A stretch of 34,645 nt of DNA from Caballeronia sp. SEWSISQ10-4 2 (GTDB taxonomy: Bacteria > Pseudomonadota > Gammaproteobacteria > Burkholderiales > Burkholderiaceae): assembly GCF_030464885.1 (NCBI RefSeq), contig NZ_JALPRJ010000082.1, positions 1-34,645 of the forward strand. Direction: 5' to 3'. Positions 16,866-25,172 of this stretch are shown piece after piece (the first letter of the stretch is position 1; the number at the start of each line of letters is the position of its first letter). The translations under genes were made by a program, and so were the position numbers. The notes below the pieces were generated by a model. It was not told the origin of the DNA and did not search any database. It worked only from the letters and a program-made list of their open reading frames with translations.

Positions 16866-16920
16866 GATTTCGCCATGGCGCAGAACCGGCAATATAATCA
16901 TTTGCCTTGCAAGGACAACA

Positions 16921-18279
16921 TCATCGCGGTTGCCCGGCATGGGGAAAGGATGCGGTCACCGCTGGCACAGCAGGTGAATCTTCGCCGGGAGAAAACTTTT
17001 GGGTTGCCGTTGCAGCAACCTGGAATTGCGCCGCCGAGGTGTATTCTCGACCTGCCCATGGCTGAAGCGCACCTTCCCATTTTGCGATTGCGGCTGCGGC
17101 GATGCAATTGCCCACGACGTTTGTCGTGGTTCGGCCCATATCGATAAACTGATCAATCGCCAACAACAGAACGACACCTTCGACGGGCAGGCCAAACAGT
17201 GGTAGCGTCGCTGCAATCACGATAATCGCGGCACGAGGAACTCCGGCAACTCCTTTGCTAGTCAGCATCATGACCAACAGCATCGCAAGTTGCTGGCTGA
17301 AAGACAGATGAATATTAGCGGCTTGCGCAATGAACAGGGCGGCAAAGGCCTGATACATCATTAAACCGTCAAGATTGAATGCGTAAGCCAACGGTAGGAT
17401 GAGATTGCTGATCCGGGGACTGATTCCAAAGCGGGCGAGCTGCTCCAATGTCTTGGGATATGCGGCCTCACCGCTTGCTGTACTGAAAGCGACAATCATT
17501 GGCTCACGAATCAGTTTGAGCAGAGAAAACACGGATCTTCCCAAGACCAGATATCCGGCCAGTATCAGAATGCACCACAGGATCACCATGCCGACATAAA
17601 CGGAACCAATGAATTTCCCATAAGTTAGCAGGACCCCCAGTCCTTGAATGGTGACGACGGAAGCAATCGCACCAAATACACCGAACGGTGAAAAGCGCAT
17701 CACGTAGGACGTGATTTTCAGCATTAACATGAAGGCGCCATCAATGCACGTAATCAAGGCCGTGGGCAACACTTCCTTCATTGCGCCAGCCGCGATGCCA
17801 AAAAAAACCGCGAATACCAAGATCGGTAAAATCTCATTTGACGCCATCGCCTGAAAGATGCTTGTTGGCACGACGTGGGAAACGAAATTCGAGAGATTGA
17901 AAGCAGTCGTGCTGATCGATGCACCGGCCGAAGGCTCCGGCAGGTGCACCGAATGACCGAGGTCAAGGAAGTTTGCCAGAAGCATTCCGATCAACAGCGA
18001 GATAAACGACGCACACACAAACCAACCCAATGCGCGGAGTCCCACCCGACGAACAACTTTTGCGTCGCCAACTGCTGCTAACCCCGAAACAATACCGCAG
18101 AAGACCAGTGGTGCGATTACCATCTTTATCAGGCGCAAAAAGATGTCCGAGATCAACGTGAATTGTCCCGCGATAGATTTCGCCATTGCTGGGGACGTAG
18201 TCTGGTGGCACACATACCCGACGACAATGCCGGCAACCATACCAACAAAAATGGCGAGTCCAAGACGACTTTGCTTCAT
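16921..18279 (-). CDS. DAACS-family (GltP-like) symporter, candidate cysteate importer
   Basis: The 452-residue membrane protein is a second dicarboxylate/amino acid:cation symporter, only distantly similar to the one at 12709-14046. It has the hairpin FSTASGEAAYP, the TM7 motif AYAFNLDGLMMY, SKGVAGVPRAA, and a TM8 motif AIDQFIDMGRTTTNVVGN with Asp376, Asp380 and Arg383. Asp380 matches the aspartate-transporter residue that contacts the substrate alpha-amino group and Arg383 the one that contacts the side-chain acid. That fits an acidic amino acid such as cysteate, the sulfonate analogue of aspartate. GGGAGGAAGC precedes the ATG. It lies 30 bp behind cuyA in the same operon. Confidence 0.87.
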   Translation of the reverse strand: MKQSRLGLAIFVGMVAGIVVGYVCHQTTSPAMAKSIAGQFTLISDIFLRLIKMVIAPLVFCGIVSGLAAVGDAKVVRRVGLRALGWFVCASFISLLIGMLLANFLDLGHSVHLPEPSAGASISTTAFNLSNFVSHVVPTSIFQAMASNEILPILVFAVFFGIAAGAMKEVLPTALITCIDGAFMLMLKITSYVMRFSPFGVFGAIASVVTIQGLGVLLTYGKFIGSVYVGMVILWCILILAGYLVLGRSVFSLLKLIREPMIVAFSTASGEAAYPKTLEQLARFGISPRISNLILPLAYAFNLDGLMMYQAFAALFIAQAANIHLSFSQQLAMLLVMMLTSKGVAGVPRAAIIVIAATLPLFGLPVEGVVLLLAIDQFIDMGRTTTNVVGNCIAAAAIAKWEGALQPWAGREYTSAAQFQVAATATQKFSPGEDSPAVPAVTASFPHAGQPR

Positions 18280-18309
18280 GCTTCCTCCCTTGGCGGTGCG
18301 CGGCGATCT

Positions 18310-19344
18310 TTAGCGAATATTGCGCGTGTCGATTTCGTTAGGCAGCTGAGCCTGGAAAGCATCCATGTAGCCGAACAATGCCGCGCTACCGCCTGTATGC
18401 ACGAACACGACGTTTTCGTCGGGCTTGAAATGACCTTTCCGGATCAGACCGATCAAACCGGCCATCCCCTTACCCGAATAAACCGGGTCCAGAAGAATGC
18501 CTTCGGTGCGGGCTAGCATTGTGACCGCCTCCACCATACCGGCAGTCGGTATGCCGTAGCCATCACCCACGTAGTCACAGTTGGCAACCACGCGTTCGCG
18601 GGCAACAGCCCCCGGCATATCGAGGTACTCGGCAGTCTCACACGCGAGCCTGAAGACGCTCTGCTCCTGAGCCTCGCGCGGCGCACGCACGCCGATGCCG
18701 AGAACGTTGATACCACTCTGACTACCCTCGAAGCCAGTCACAAGGCCTGCCTGGGTGCCTGCGCTTCCGGTCGCATGAACAACGTGGTGTACAACCAGTC
18801 TCTGTTGATTTGCCTGCGTGAGGATCTCGAGTGCACAGTTGACGTAACCCAAAGCACCAATGGCGTTAGATCCACCTCCGGGGATGATGTACGGTTTCCC
18901 AGCACCTGCACGCACTTCGTCCGCGACGACGCGCATCGCGTCGTTCATGTCGGTCCCGCTGGCGTAAATCCGAGTCGGCGCTCCCATGAGGCGTTCGAGG
19001 AATACGTTACCCGAGTGCAGATAGCTGGGGTCTCGGGAGCCAGTACGATCTTCAAGTAAAAGGACGCAGCGCATGCCCATACGCGCAGCCGCCGCCGCGG
19101 TCTGTCGCGCATGGTTAGATTGAGTGGCGCCCTGCGTGATGAGCGTATCTGCACCTTTTTCTAGCGCATCAGCGATAAGAAACTCAAGCTTGCGCGTCTT
19201 GTTTCCTCCTGTCGCCAAACCCGTGCAGTCGTCGCGTTTGATGAAAAGTTTTGGACCCCCAAGCAGCTTGCTCAGACGGGGCATTGGCTCCAGAGGGGTA
19301 TCGAAATGGCCAAGCTGGATTCGTGGAAATTTTGAAAGATGCAT
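18310..19344 (-). CDS. cuyA: L-cysteate sulfo-lyase (PLP, D-cysteine desulfhydrase family)
   Basis: The 344-residue enzyme is a fold-type II PLP protein of the ACC deaminase/D-cysteine desulfhydrase family. Residues 37-60 contain KRDDCTGLATGGNKTRKLEF with Lys49 as the expected PLP lysine. TQGATQSNHARQTAA follows at about 69-83 and the phosphate-binding region IIPGGGSNAIGALGYVNC later. The overall sequence agrees with what I know of CuyA, which converts L-cysteate to pyruvate, ammonium and sulfite. D-cysteine desulfhydrase is the main alternative. Immediate neighbours argue for cysteate: an aspartate-type transporter downstream, a truncated Asp/Glu racemase 9 bp upstream, and the sulfolactate cluster next door. 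It is divergent from a LysR regulator. Confidence 0.82.
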   Translation of the reverse strand: MHLSKFPRIQLGHFDTPLEPMPRLSKLLGGPKLFIKRDDCTGLATGGNKTRKLEFLIADALEKGADTLITQGATQSNHARQTAAAAARMGMRCVLLLEDRTGSRDPSYLHSGNVFLERLMGAPTRIYASGTDMNDAMRVVADEVRAGAGKPYIIPGGGSNAIGALGYVNCALEILTQANQQRLVVHHVVHATGSAGTQAGLVTGFEGSQSGINVLGIGVRAPREAQEQSVFRLACETAEYLDMPGAVARERVVANCDYVGDGYGIPTAGMVEAVTMLARTEGILLDPVYSGKGMAGLIGLIRKGHFKPDENVVFVHTGGSAALFGYMDAFQAQLPNEIDTRNIR

Positions 19345-19353
19345 GAAATACCT

Positions 19354-19578
19354 TTACTGGTTGAAAAAGCAGGGCAGAGGACGGCCGCAAGCTGCGGCGA
19401 TCGCGCGGTTGCGATCAGGGACCTTGGGGTTCGAATCGAGAAGCACATGCAGATGGTCCTGTTCGCAGGTAAATGGCGTGGCAGCGACAAGCTTCGACAG
19501 GAAGTCAGTGCCTGCCTGGGGACCCATGCCGCCAAGGACCCCGATTACCATTGCTTCAGATCTAGGGTTTTTGCTCAT
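19354..19578 (-). pseudogene. C-terminally truncated aspartate/glutamate racemase-family gene
   Basis: The frame encodes about 74 residues containing MVIGVLGGMGPQAGTDFLSK, an LLDSNPKVPDRNRAI segment, and then an unrelated end. This is the N-terminal third of the Asp/Glu racemase family, normally about 230 residues. The catalytic cysteine pair region and second lobe are missing. The ATG at 19578 or 19551 could be the start; a TTG at 19596 also opens the frame. It precedes cuyA by 9 bp, so it would still be translated as the operon leader. The complete ancestor may have interconverted D- and L-cysteate; that is inference. Confidence 0.7.
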
Positions 19579-19618
19579 CTCTGTCGAAGCGTCCAATCGA
19601 CATCGTTGGACTAAGGAT

Positions 19619-19634
19619 AATTTTTGACAAAATT
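19619..19634. promoter_or_regulatory. AT-rich dyad between cuyA operon and LysR gene
   Basis: AATTTT-TGAC-AAAATT is an inverted repeat with 6-bp arms lying in the divergent gap about 40 bp upstream of the racemase-remnant ATG. AT-rich interrupted dyads are typical LysR binding sites, so the regulator at 19722 may bind here. Confidence 0.45.
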
Positions 19635-19721
19635 GAGCGCCAATTCTGGTTTTTGATGAAACTATGCAAATATGGAATGGTCTGGTGGAACTTATCCTTG
19701 TGCCGTCTAAGGGAAGATCAC

Positions 19722-20633
19722 ATGGAACTTAAATGGCTTGAAGACTTTGTGTCGGTAGCGAAGCTGCGCAACTTTTCTCATGCCGCACAGGCGCGGCACG
19801 CAACGCAGCCTGCCATCAGCCGACGCCTCAAGGCGCTGGAAAACTGGTACGGCGTACCTCTGGTGGACCGAAGCACCTACCCGGTCGCGCTGACCGAAGC
19901 GGGTGTCGGATTCCTGCCTCTCGCCGAGGCGGTTGTCGCAGATCTGTATCGAAGTCGGCGCGAAGCGCGAGCGGTCCATGAACGGGCGGGTAAAACGATC
20001 CGTTTTGCACTGCCACACTCACTAGCCGGCTCGTTCTTCGCAAACTGGTGGCGCACGCAGCGCCGCCCTCGTGGAGTTACTGCCGTCATTACCGCGGCCG
20101 ACTTCGACGAATGCGTTGAAATGCTCCTCTCTGGTGCTTGCCACTTTCTAATCTGCTATCAACATGCAGCAGTTCCGGTCGGATTCGAGGCGAATGGAAT
20201 ATCATGCACGCGGATCGGTGCTGATCGTCTCGTCCCTGTATCGGCATGCGGCGACGGTGGAGGTGCGATTTTCGAACTTTTCGGGGAAAAACGTATCGAG
20301 CTTCCGTTGCTTGCATACACAAGGACATCGTTCCTCGGCCGAGTCGGCGGCACATTGCATGCACGACTTGAAGCCCATACGGACGTTGTACTTCACTTCG
20401 AAACAGCGCTAGTCGAAGCGTTGAAGGCGGAAGTTCTATTAGGAGAAGGCGTCGCGTGGCTTCCGGAATCGATGATCGGGGTGGAGTTACAGTCGGGAAA
20501 ATTGCAGATCGTAGGCGATATGTTTTTAACTACACCGCTAGAAATTTCGTTATGCAGAACAACGGGATTGTTTGTCGGACCCCGCGATTTTCTAAATGAA
20601 ATCTGGACCAAAGCTTCCGAGGACATTGGCTAG
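19722..20633 (+). CDS. LysR-family regulator divergent from cuyA operon
   Basis: This 303-residue LysR-type regulator begins MELKWLEDFVSVAKLRNFSH and has its helix-turn-helix in AAQARHATQPAISRRLKALE. A substrate-binding domain with a typical C-terminal GEGVAWLPESMI motif follows. The frame is open from 19653; the ATG at 19722 is preferred because GGGAAGA precedes it and family homology begins there. Position and divergence make it the likely activator of the cuyA-transporter operon, with cysteate or a related acid as coinducer. Plasmid-partition remnants follow it, so this may be the edge of the sulfonate segment. Confidence 0.88.
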   Translation: MELKWLEDFVSVAKLRNFSHAAQARHATQPAISRRLKALENWYGVPLVDRSTYPVALTEAGVGFLPLAEAVVADLYRSRREARAVHERAGKTIRFALPHSLAGSFFANWWRTQRRPRGVTAVITAADFDECVEMLLSGACHFLICYQHAAVPVGFEANGISCTRIGADRLVPVSACGDGGGAIFELFGEKRIELPLLAYTRTSFLGRVGGTLHARLEAHTDVVLHFETALVEALKAEVLLGEGVAWLPESMIGVELQSGKLQIVGDMFLTTPLEISLCRTTGLFVGPRDFLNEIWTKASEDIG

Positions 20634-20754
20634 AAAAGAATAGCACCGCAGCAGGAAAGTATCCGGATCGTCGCCATTGAGCCGCGCAGGGTAAGGTGCG
20701 GCGTGATAGCGCGATTGCGACCGCGTACCCCTGGAATCAGTACCGGGCAGGCGC

Positions 20755-21546
20755 GTGTTGGTGATCGACCTGGACGACCAGCCCAACAGCAGCCGGTCGC
20801 TCGAGCGAGCGCACAAGGCAAGCGCACTGGACATCACGGCATCGACGCTCTTGATGAACGACGCACCCGAAGTCGCGGACGATCTTCCGTCGTTCTCGGT
20901 GGTAAAAGCCGACGACGTGCTGCGGCGTCTGGTCGAACAGCCGGAGGAACTCACCCGGTATCACGCGAACCTCAAGCGATTCCTGCAAACAGTTGCGCCG
21001 TCCTTCGACGTGTGCCTGATCGATTGCGCGCCAACCTCGGATCTGCGTACGGTCTACGCGCAGTCGGTCGCGGACTTCATGCTCAGCCCGATCCAGCTCA
21101 ATCAGGAAGCCGTCGACGGCGTGACGGAAACCATCAACGGGCGGCGCGGCGTGCGGCGCATTCAAGCGACCTTCAATCCAGCGCTGCGCTTCATCGGCAT
21201 CCTGCCCAACATGGTAGAGCAGACGCCGCTGCAGCAGGTCAATTGCCGCGAGGTCGCAACCCACTTTGCGCAGTATCTGGTGCGCGACCCTGCGGCACCG
21301 GAGCGCCTCCTCGTTATCCCGCGGCGCTCCGCGATTGCAGAGGCGCAGGCCGAAGGCGTACCACTATGGGAGCTTGGCAGGACCAAGACCGCTGCGCGCG
21401 ACGCATGGCGGGAGGTGCGGCCGTGTTTCGAGGCCATCGTGCATCACCTGCAAGCGGGCGTGTCGCCGGTAGCACCCTTGGATTCACCGGATGCGTCTCT
21501 TGGGACGCAGCATGAGACAGCGCATGAGGTGATCCATGGCGCTTGA
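20755..21546 (+). pseudogene. parA: ParA-like ATPase gene lacking its 5' end
   Basis: The 263-codon frame begins directly with VLVIDLDDQPNSS, the strand after the P-loop in ParA/Soj ATPases, and continues with CLIDCAPTSDLRTVYAQSVA, then ILPNMVEQTP and a normal C-terminus. The KGGVGKT deviant Walker A motif and the preceding helix-turn-helix or linker are missing: upstream codons in this frame show no ParA similarity. The protein cannot bind ATP normally and the gene is presumably dead. The truncation junction is near 20750. Its stop overlaps the start of the parB remnant. Confidence 0.75.
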
Positions 21547-21787
21547 TCTTTCCGTGCTCGATGACGCCCCACGGGGTGTGGTCGTAGCGAACCAGATCGG
21601 AATCGTACTGGCGCTGCGCCTGGACGAAGTCGAGGAAGACCCCGACCAGCCGCGTCAGGTGTTTAGCCCGCGCGAACTGGAATGGCTGGCGGACTCGATT
21701 CGTGAGCGCCGGGTGCAGACACCGATCGTTGTGCGACCCAGAACGGCAGGAGGCGGTAACAACAGAACGGAACACCAGATTCAATGA
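21536..21787 (+). pseudogene. parB: ParB-like N-terminal fragment
   Basis: This 83-residue frame has the start of a ParB/Spo0J N-terminal domain: LRLDEVEEDPDQPRQVFSPR, then LEWLADSIRERRVQTPIVVRP. It runs into unrelated sequence before the GERR box that binds CTP and contacts DNA. Helix-turn-helix and dimerisation domains are absent. It overlaps the parA remnant by 11 bp, as in intact par operons, so one rearrangement or two small deletions truncated both ends of a partition locus. Confidence 0.7.
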
Positions 21788-22138
21788 ACGAAAGTGTCGG
21801 GTTGAGAAGCAACAGCGAGGCTGGTCTTTAGCTGCAGACAGTGTGCATTATCGTAGCCGGCTAAGGCGTGGCCAGTGCCAATTGGGGCTACACGCAATCG
21901 CGGATGCAGTAGCGGCGCAAGGTACCACGACGCACGAGCAGGTACACCTGCAATTGCTCGAAGCGGAAAGGGGCTTATGCCTATCGACGACGTGACCTGC
22001 TAGGATCTGGTGAGCGCATACGCATAACGAATTCAGATCGGCCGGTCAGCGTCCTACCGCACGGCTTACGCCGCGGACCTTTTCCTATGCGTGGTGCGCG
22101 GTTTTTTGGCGCGCTTCTGATTAGCCCCCCATGTCAGG
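21788..22138. other. Non-coding or degraded stretch
   Basis: No convincing gene. A short plus-strand frame near 21895-21995 reads IADAVAAQGTTTHEQVHLQL and faintly recalls the tail of ribbon-helix-helix antitoxins, but has no supporting start or partner. The rest holds nothing recognisable. Confidence 0.3.
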
Positions 22139-22797
22139 CTAGTTGTCGGCGCGAAAGAGACGAAACGTGGTCTCGCCCCTTGAAGCACCAGTTGCGTAGA
22201 GCGTGAGCCGTGCGCCCGTCGGATTTTCGTGCATAAACTGGCCACCAGGCGCACTTCGCCCGGCAACAGACGCCCGCCGACCAACGAATAACAGGCCTCC
22301 CGACTTGATGACACCCACAGCGAATGGTTCAGACGTTTCGACAGGCAACTGTTCAGATGTTCTTCTTCGGTGGCCGTGACCTCGACCGGATGATGCCATT
22401 TGGGCGCATAGACCGGATAGGCGACGTCGACGCGTTTTGCGAGCGTCATTGGATAGTTGACGATGCCGTTGTTGATCCAACGCGGTGCCAACCCTCCGAG
22501 CGCGAGCATCACGTCTGTTCCGGGAACGAGCAAACATGCCGCGATGCAGATTCACCACCAAGGGTCTGGGGCATGTACAACGACGGATGGATCTTCATGC
22601 GCGGGAGCGCTGAACAGCGCTTTTAGCGTGGACTTCTGCGCACGCCAGGCCGCGACCTGTGCGGCGGCATGGGGATCGTTTGCAAGACGCGCGAGTACGC
22701 CTGCGCGCTCCGCATCCGGCAACTCGTCGTCGACGAACGCCGACAACGTGGGCAGGTCGGGCCCGGGCACGGAATTAGGATCATCATTGTTGTTCAT
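22139..22797 (-). pseudogene. Anti-sigma factor gene broken by a stop and a frameshift
   Basis: The start overlaps the sigma-factor stop by four bases (ATGA), the usual sigma/anti-sigma arrangement. The first 81 residues carry an anti-sigma N-terminal domain (LSAFVDDELPDAERAGVLAR). A TGA at 22552-22554 follows Trp-Trp just before the membrane segment, which continues in the same frame (IAACLLVPGTDVMLALGG). The outer domain then reads RVDVAYPVYAPKWHHPVEVT up to LVGGRLLPGE, where the frame shifts near 22250-22262. The end GGQFMHENPTGARLTLYATG to FRLFRADN is in the other frame. Only the cytoplasmic domain could be made as it stands. Confidence 0.8.
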
Positions 22798-23393
22798 AAC
22801 GGATCTCTCACTACTTGCTGTGGTGAGTACTTGCTCGTCGGTCCCTCGGTCAGCAGCACGCGAAGGTGTGCACGCGCGCGCAGGCGCTCACGCGCGCGCG
22901 ACAGCCGCGACATCACCGTGCCGATAGGCACGCCGAGCGTGCTCGACGCTTCCTGGTATGTCAACTCCTCGACGCAGACGAGCAGTAGCACTTCGCGCTG
23001 TTCGACCGGTAGCCGATAGAGCGCCCGTTGGACGTCGCGCAGCACGAGCCCGTCGAACTCGCCGCGGGGCGCCTCCAGATTGCACCACGGCGCGTGTTCA
23101 TCATCAACGGCAATCTCTTGACGTACCCGCAACTGATCGATGTAGAGGTGCTGAAGGATCGCGAGGAGCCACGCACGCAGGTTACTGCTCGGACGGAATG
23201 TCGTGCAGCGCGTGAGCGCGCGCTCGGCGGTGTCCTGTACCAAATCGTCGGCCCACGCGGGATCGTTCGTTAGTCCACTCGCATCGCGGCGCAACTGCGG
23301 GAGCCATGAAACGACCTCCGCTTCGAAACTCATCGAACGAATGCCAGAGCTACCGACGGGCGATTCGCCCGAGAGGACGCGGGACATCTTCAT
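22794..23393 (-). CDS. ECF-type RNA polymerase sigma factor
   Basis: This sigma-70-family factor of 199 residues has region 2 at about 48-90 (DLVQDTAERALTRCTTFRPS, then NLRAWLLAILQHLYIDQLRV) and region 4 at about 125-175 (LPVEQREVLLLVCVEELTYQ, then GVPIGTVMSRLSRARERL). An unusual 20-residue N-terminal extension precedes the domain; an internal Met near residue 21 could be the true start. It is intact while its anti-sigma partner is broken, so it may be unrestrained or silenced in some other way. Related ECF/anti-sigma pairs in Burkholderiales respond to oxidative or envelope stress. Confidence 0.88.
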   Translation of the reverse strand: MKMSRVLSGESPVGSSGIRSMSFEAEVVSWLPQLRRDASGLTNDPAWADDLVQDTAERALTRCTTFRPSSNLRAWLLAILQHLYIDQLRVRQEIAVDDEHAPWCNLEAPRGEFDGLVLRDVQRALYRLPVEQREVLLLVCVEELTYQEASSTLGVPIGTVMSRLSRARERLRARAHLRVLLTEGPTSKYSPQQVVRDPL

Positions 23394-23459
23394 TTACTCG
23401 CTCCTTCTCTCACGCATTTTAGCCGTGGCGTTGCGTAGTGCGAATGATGTACTTCATGT

Positions 23460-23895
23460 TCGCGCCGGGCGGCTGTCGGCTTCGAAATCACCGAATTCGA
23501 AGTCTCCCAGGTAGTCCGCCGCGCCGGCGTACTGACGACCCAGCGTGACGGTTCCGTACCGATTGCTGCTCAGGCCGACGATGGCCTGGCGTTCGAACTT
23601 GGCACCGCCTTGGCCGACCTTTCCGGTATTGAGTTCATAGCCGTTCTAAAGTGTGAATGCCGCGGCCAGACCACCGCCCAGATCTCCGGTGCCTCTCAAC
23701 CCCAACGGGACTGTTCAGACCGAAGGTTGTATCGAGCAAGCACTGTCGACCGCCGGCGGTCTTGCCGGTCACGCGCATATTGCTTAGCGCCTCGAAGCCT
23801 TTATCGATCAGGCCATATGGCGTCACACGACTTTGCGCACGTACTGTACCCGCCGGTGGGCACTAGGTTACCAATGCAAGAAGCTGCTTCTTCAT
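23460..23895 (-). pseudogene. Gram-negative porin gene, 5' part only, multiply broken
   Basis: From an ATG at 23895 the minus strand reads MKKQLLALVT, a TAG at codon 11 in the signal peptide, then VTPYGLIDKGFEALSN, typical of Burkholderia general porins. A frameshift near 23645 leads to GYELNTGKVGQGGAKFERQA and then IVGLSSNRYGTVTLGRQYAG. Homology ends near 23460, with some 250 C-terminal residues missing. The 3' end stops 67 bp short of the ECF sigma gene's start. Confidence 0.8.
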
Positions 23896-24199
23896 TGAGT
23901 GATCCCCAAAGCATTAAATGGACTTGCAATAAATTGGAACACCGGGCCAACGAGTGACCGACTTCCAGCTTTCGTCACGCACGACATCCCCGATGACGCC
24001 GCGGTCGTTCGCGCGGCACTCCAGTGGACGAAATACGCGGCCGGACAAGAATGTTTACCTTGATCACAGCGCGTTTATTCCCATCGCACTTGAAATAATC
24101 TCTAGGCTCTGCGAGCCGCATTTTTTGAGTGGCGTGGGAATATCCAACGCCGAAACGGCGTCTACTCATTGCTACCGCACAACACACTCAGGAGCTGCA
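23896..24199 (+). promoter_or_regulatory. Upstream region of the DUF4148 gene
   Basis: No gene is recognisable here. From about 24132 the sequence matches the region upstream of the decayed DUF4148 copy at 31447, so it probably contains the shared promoter; both include GGAATAT and GGCGTCTA(C/T)TCATTGC. Confidence 0.4.
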
Positions 24200-24463
24200 A
24201 TGAAGAAATCTGCAATGGTTGCCATTTCTCTGGTCGTTCTCGCATCGTCGAGCGCATTTGCTCAAGGCAAGACCCGCGCCGAGGTCTATCAGGAACTGAT
24301 CGAAGCACAACAGAATGGCCTGAACTACATCACTGAATCTTCGTACCCAGACGTCAACCCACTGTTTGCAGCACAGGTTGCCCGCATGAAGGAGAAGCAC
24401 CTGACCCAACAGAACGCAGCCAAGGCGCCAAATACCGGAATGGCAGACAGCACCGCCAATTGA
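24200..24463 (+). CDS. Secreted DUF4148 protein
   Basis: The 87-residue protein has a clear signal peptide (MKKSAMVAISLVVLASSSAF, cleavage after AFA) followed by the DUF4148 core QGKTRAEVYQELIEAQQNGL and the YPDVNPLFAAQVARMK end. DUF4148 proteins are small periplasmic or outer-membrane-associated proteins abundant in Burkholderiales with no assigned function. CAGGAG precedes the ATG. It is followed 32 bp later by a second family member and has a decayed near-copy at 31447-31686. Confidence 0.85.
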   Translation: MKKSAMVAISLVVLASSSAFAQGKTRAEVYQELIEAQQNGLNYITESSYPDVNPLFAAQVARMKEKHLTQQNAAKAPNTGMADSTAN

Positions 24464-24495
24464 CACTCAAGGTCCAAAATACAAGGAGTACTGAC

Positions 24496-24828
24496 GTGAA
24501 ATCGAAATATTTGAGTGGGTCTATCGTCCAGCCAATGCTTGGTTCGCTCATCGTGAGCGTAACGCTGATGGCAACGTCCGGCTGTGTGTACGCGCAAACG
24601 TCGACGGAATCCAACAAGCATCAACTCACTCGAGCAGAAGTGCTGCATGAGCTCGAGGAGCTGGAGTCGGTCGGTTATAACCCATCTCAGGGCGACGACG
24701 GAGACTACCCCGCCGACCTTCTTGCGGCGGAACAAAAGGTTGCAGCCAAACATCAAGCGGAAAGGAACGCGCTGGCGGGCGTAGGCCAGGCCGCGCAGAT
24801 AAAAACGACGTCTCAGCCGTCGCCTTGA
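24496..24828 (+). CDS. Second DUF4148-like secreted protein
   Basis: This 110-residue protein starts at a GTG behind AAGGAGTACTGAC. It has an N-terminal hydrophobic signal with VTLMATSGCVYAQ, then a DUF4148-like core: LTRAEVLHELEELESVGYNP, followed by YPADLLAAEQKVAAKH. The MATSGC stretch resembles a lipobox only loosely, so signal peptidase I cleavage after VYA is more likely. Its function is unknown; it is probably cotranscribed with the gene at 24200. Confidence 0.75.
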   Translation: MKSKYLSGSIVQPMLGSLIVSVTLMATSGCVYAQTSTESNKHQLTRAEVLHELEELESVGYNPSQGDDGDYPADLLAAEQKVAAKHQAERNALAGVGQAAQIKTTSQPSP

Positions 24829-25172
24829 GTCGGCGCGAGCGGATCCGCATCTACGCCAGATTACCGTCCAGATCCGATAGGTGAGCACCGTACGACACTA
24901 AGGCGGTGCGCGATCTGATTGAGAAGTGCCTGGGTGCGTGGAGGGGGCTACCTGCCGAAGCAGCCAGTGACGCTGAGCGTCACAGTCGAGAAGGCCGTGA
25001 GCCGCGCGTCGCACCAGCGTGGATCGCGCGACCAGGGAAGCCCCGCCCTAGCTCATTTCCGTGCAACGGCACCCGATGTCACGCAGATTAGGGGTACGCG
25101 GTTCGATTCAGGCCGCAAGGCACAAGATATTCGCCGTGTGGAAACGCGAGGGCGGGGCCAAGGAGGAAAGTC
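24829..25172. other. Gap with a 17-bp palindrome, upstream of tatA
   Basis: There is no recognisable gene. GTGACGCTGAGCGTCAC at 24967-24983 is a perfect palindrome around a central G, about 190 bp upstream of tatA. It could be a regulator site or a hairpin. Confidence 0.45.

Noticed and set aside
20703..21515. 270-codon frame overlapping parA
   Set aside because: Out-of-frame shadow of the parA remnant; Arg/Gly/Ala-rich and without motifs.
21895..21995. Possible antitoxin C-terminus (VAAQGTTTHEQV)
   Set aside because: The resemblance is a dozen residues, with no start, no toxin partner and no conserved fold visible.
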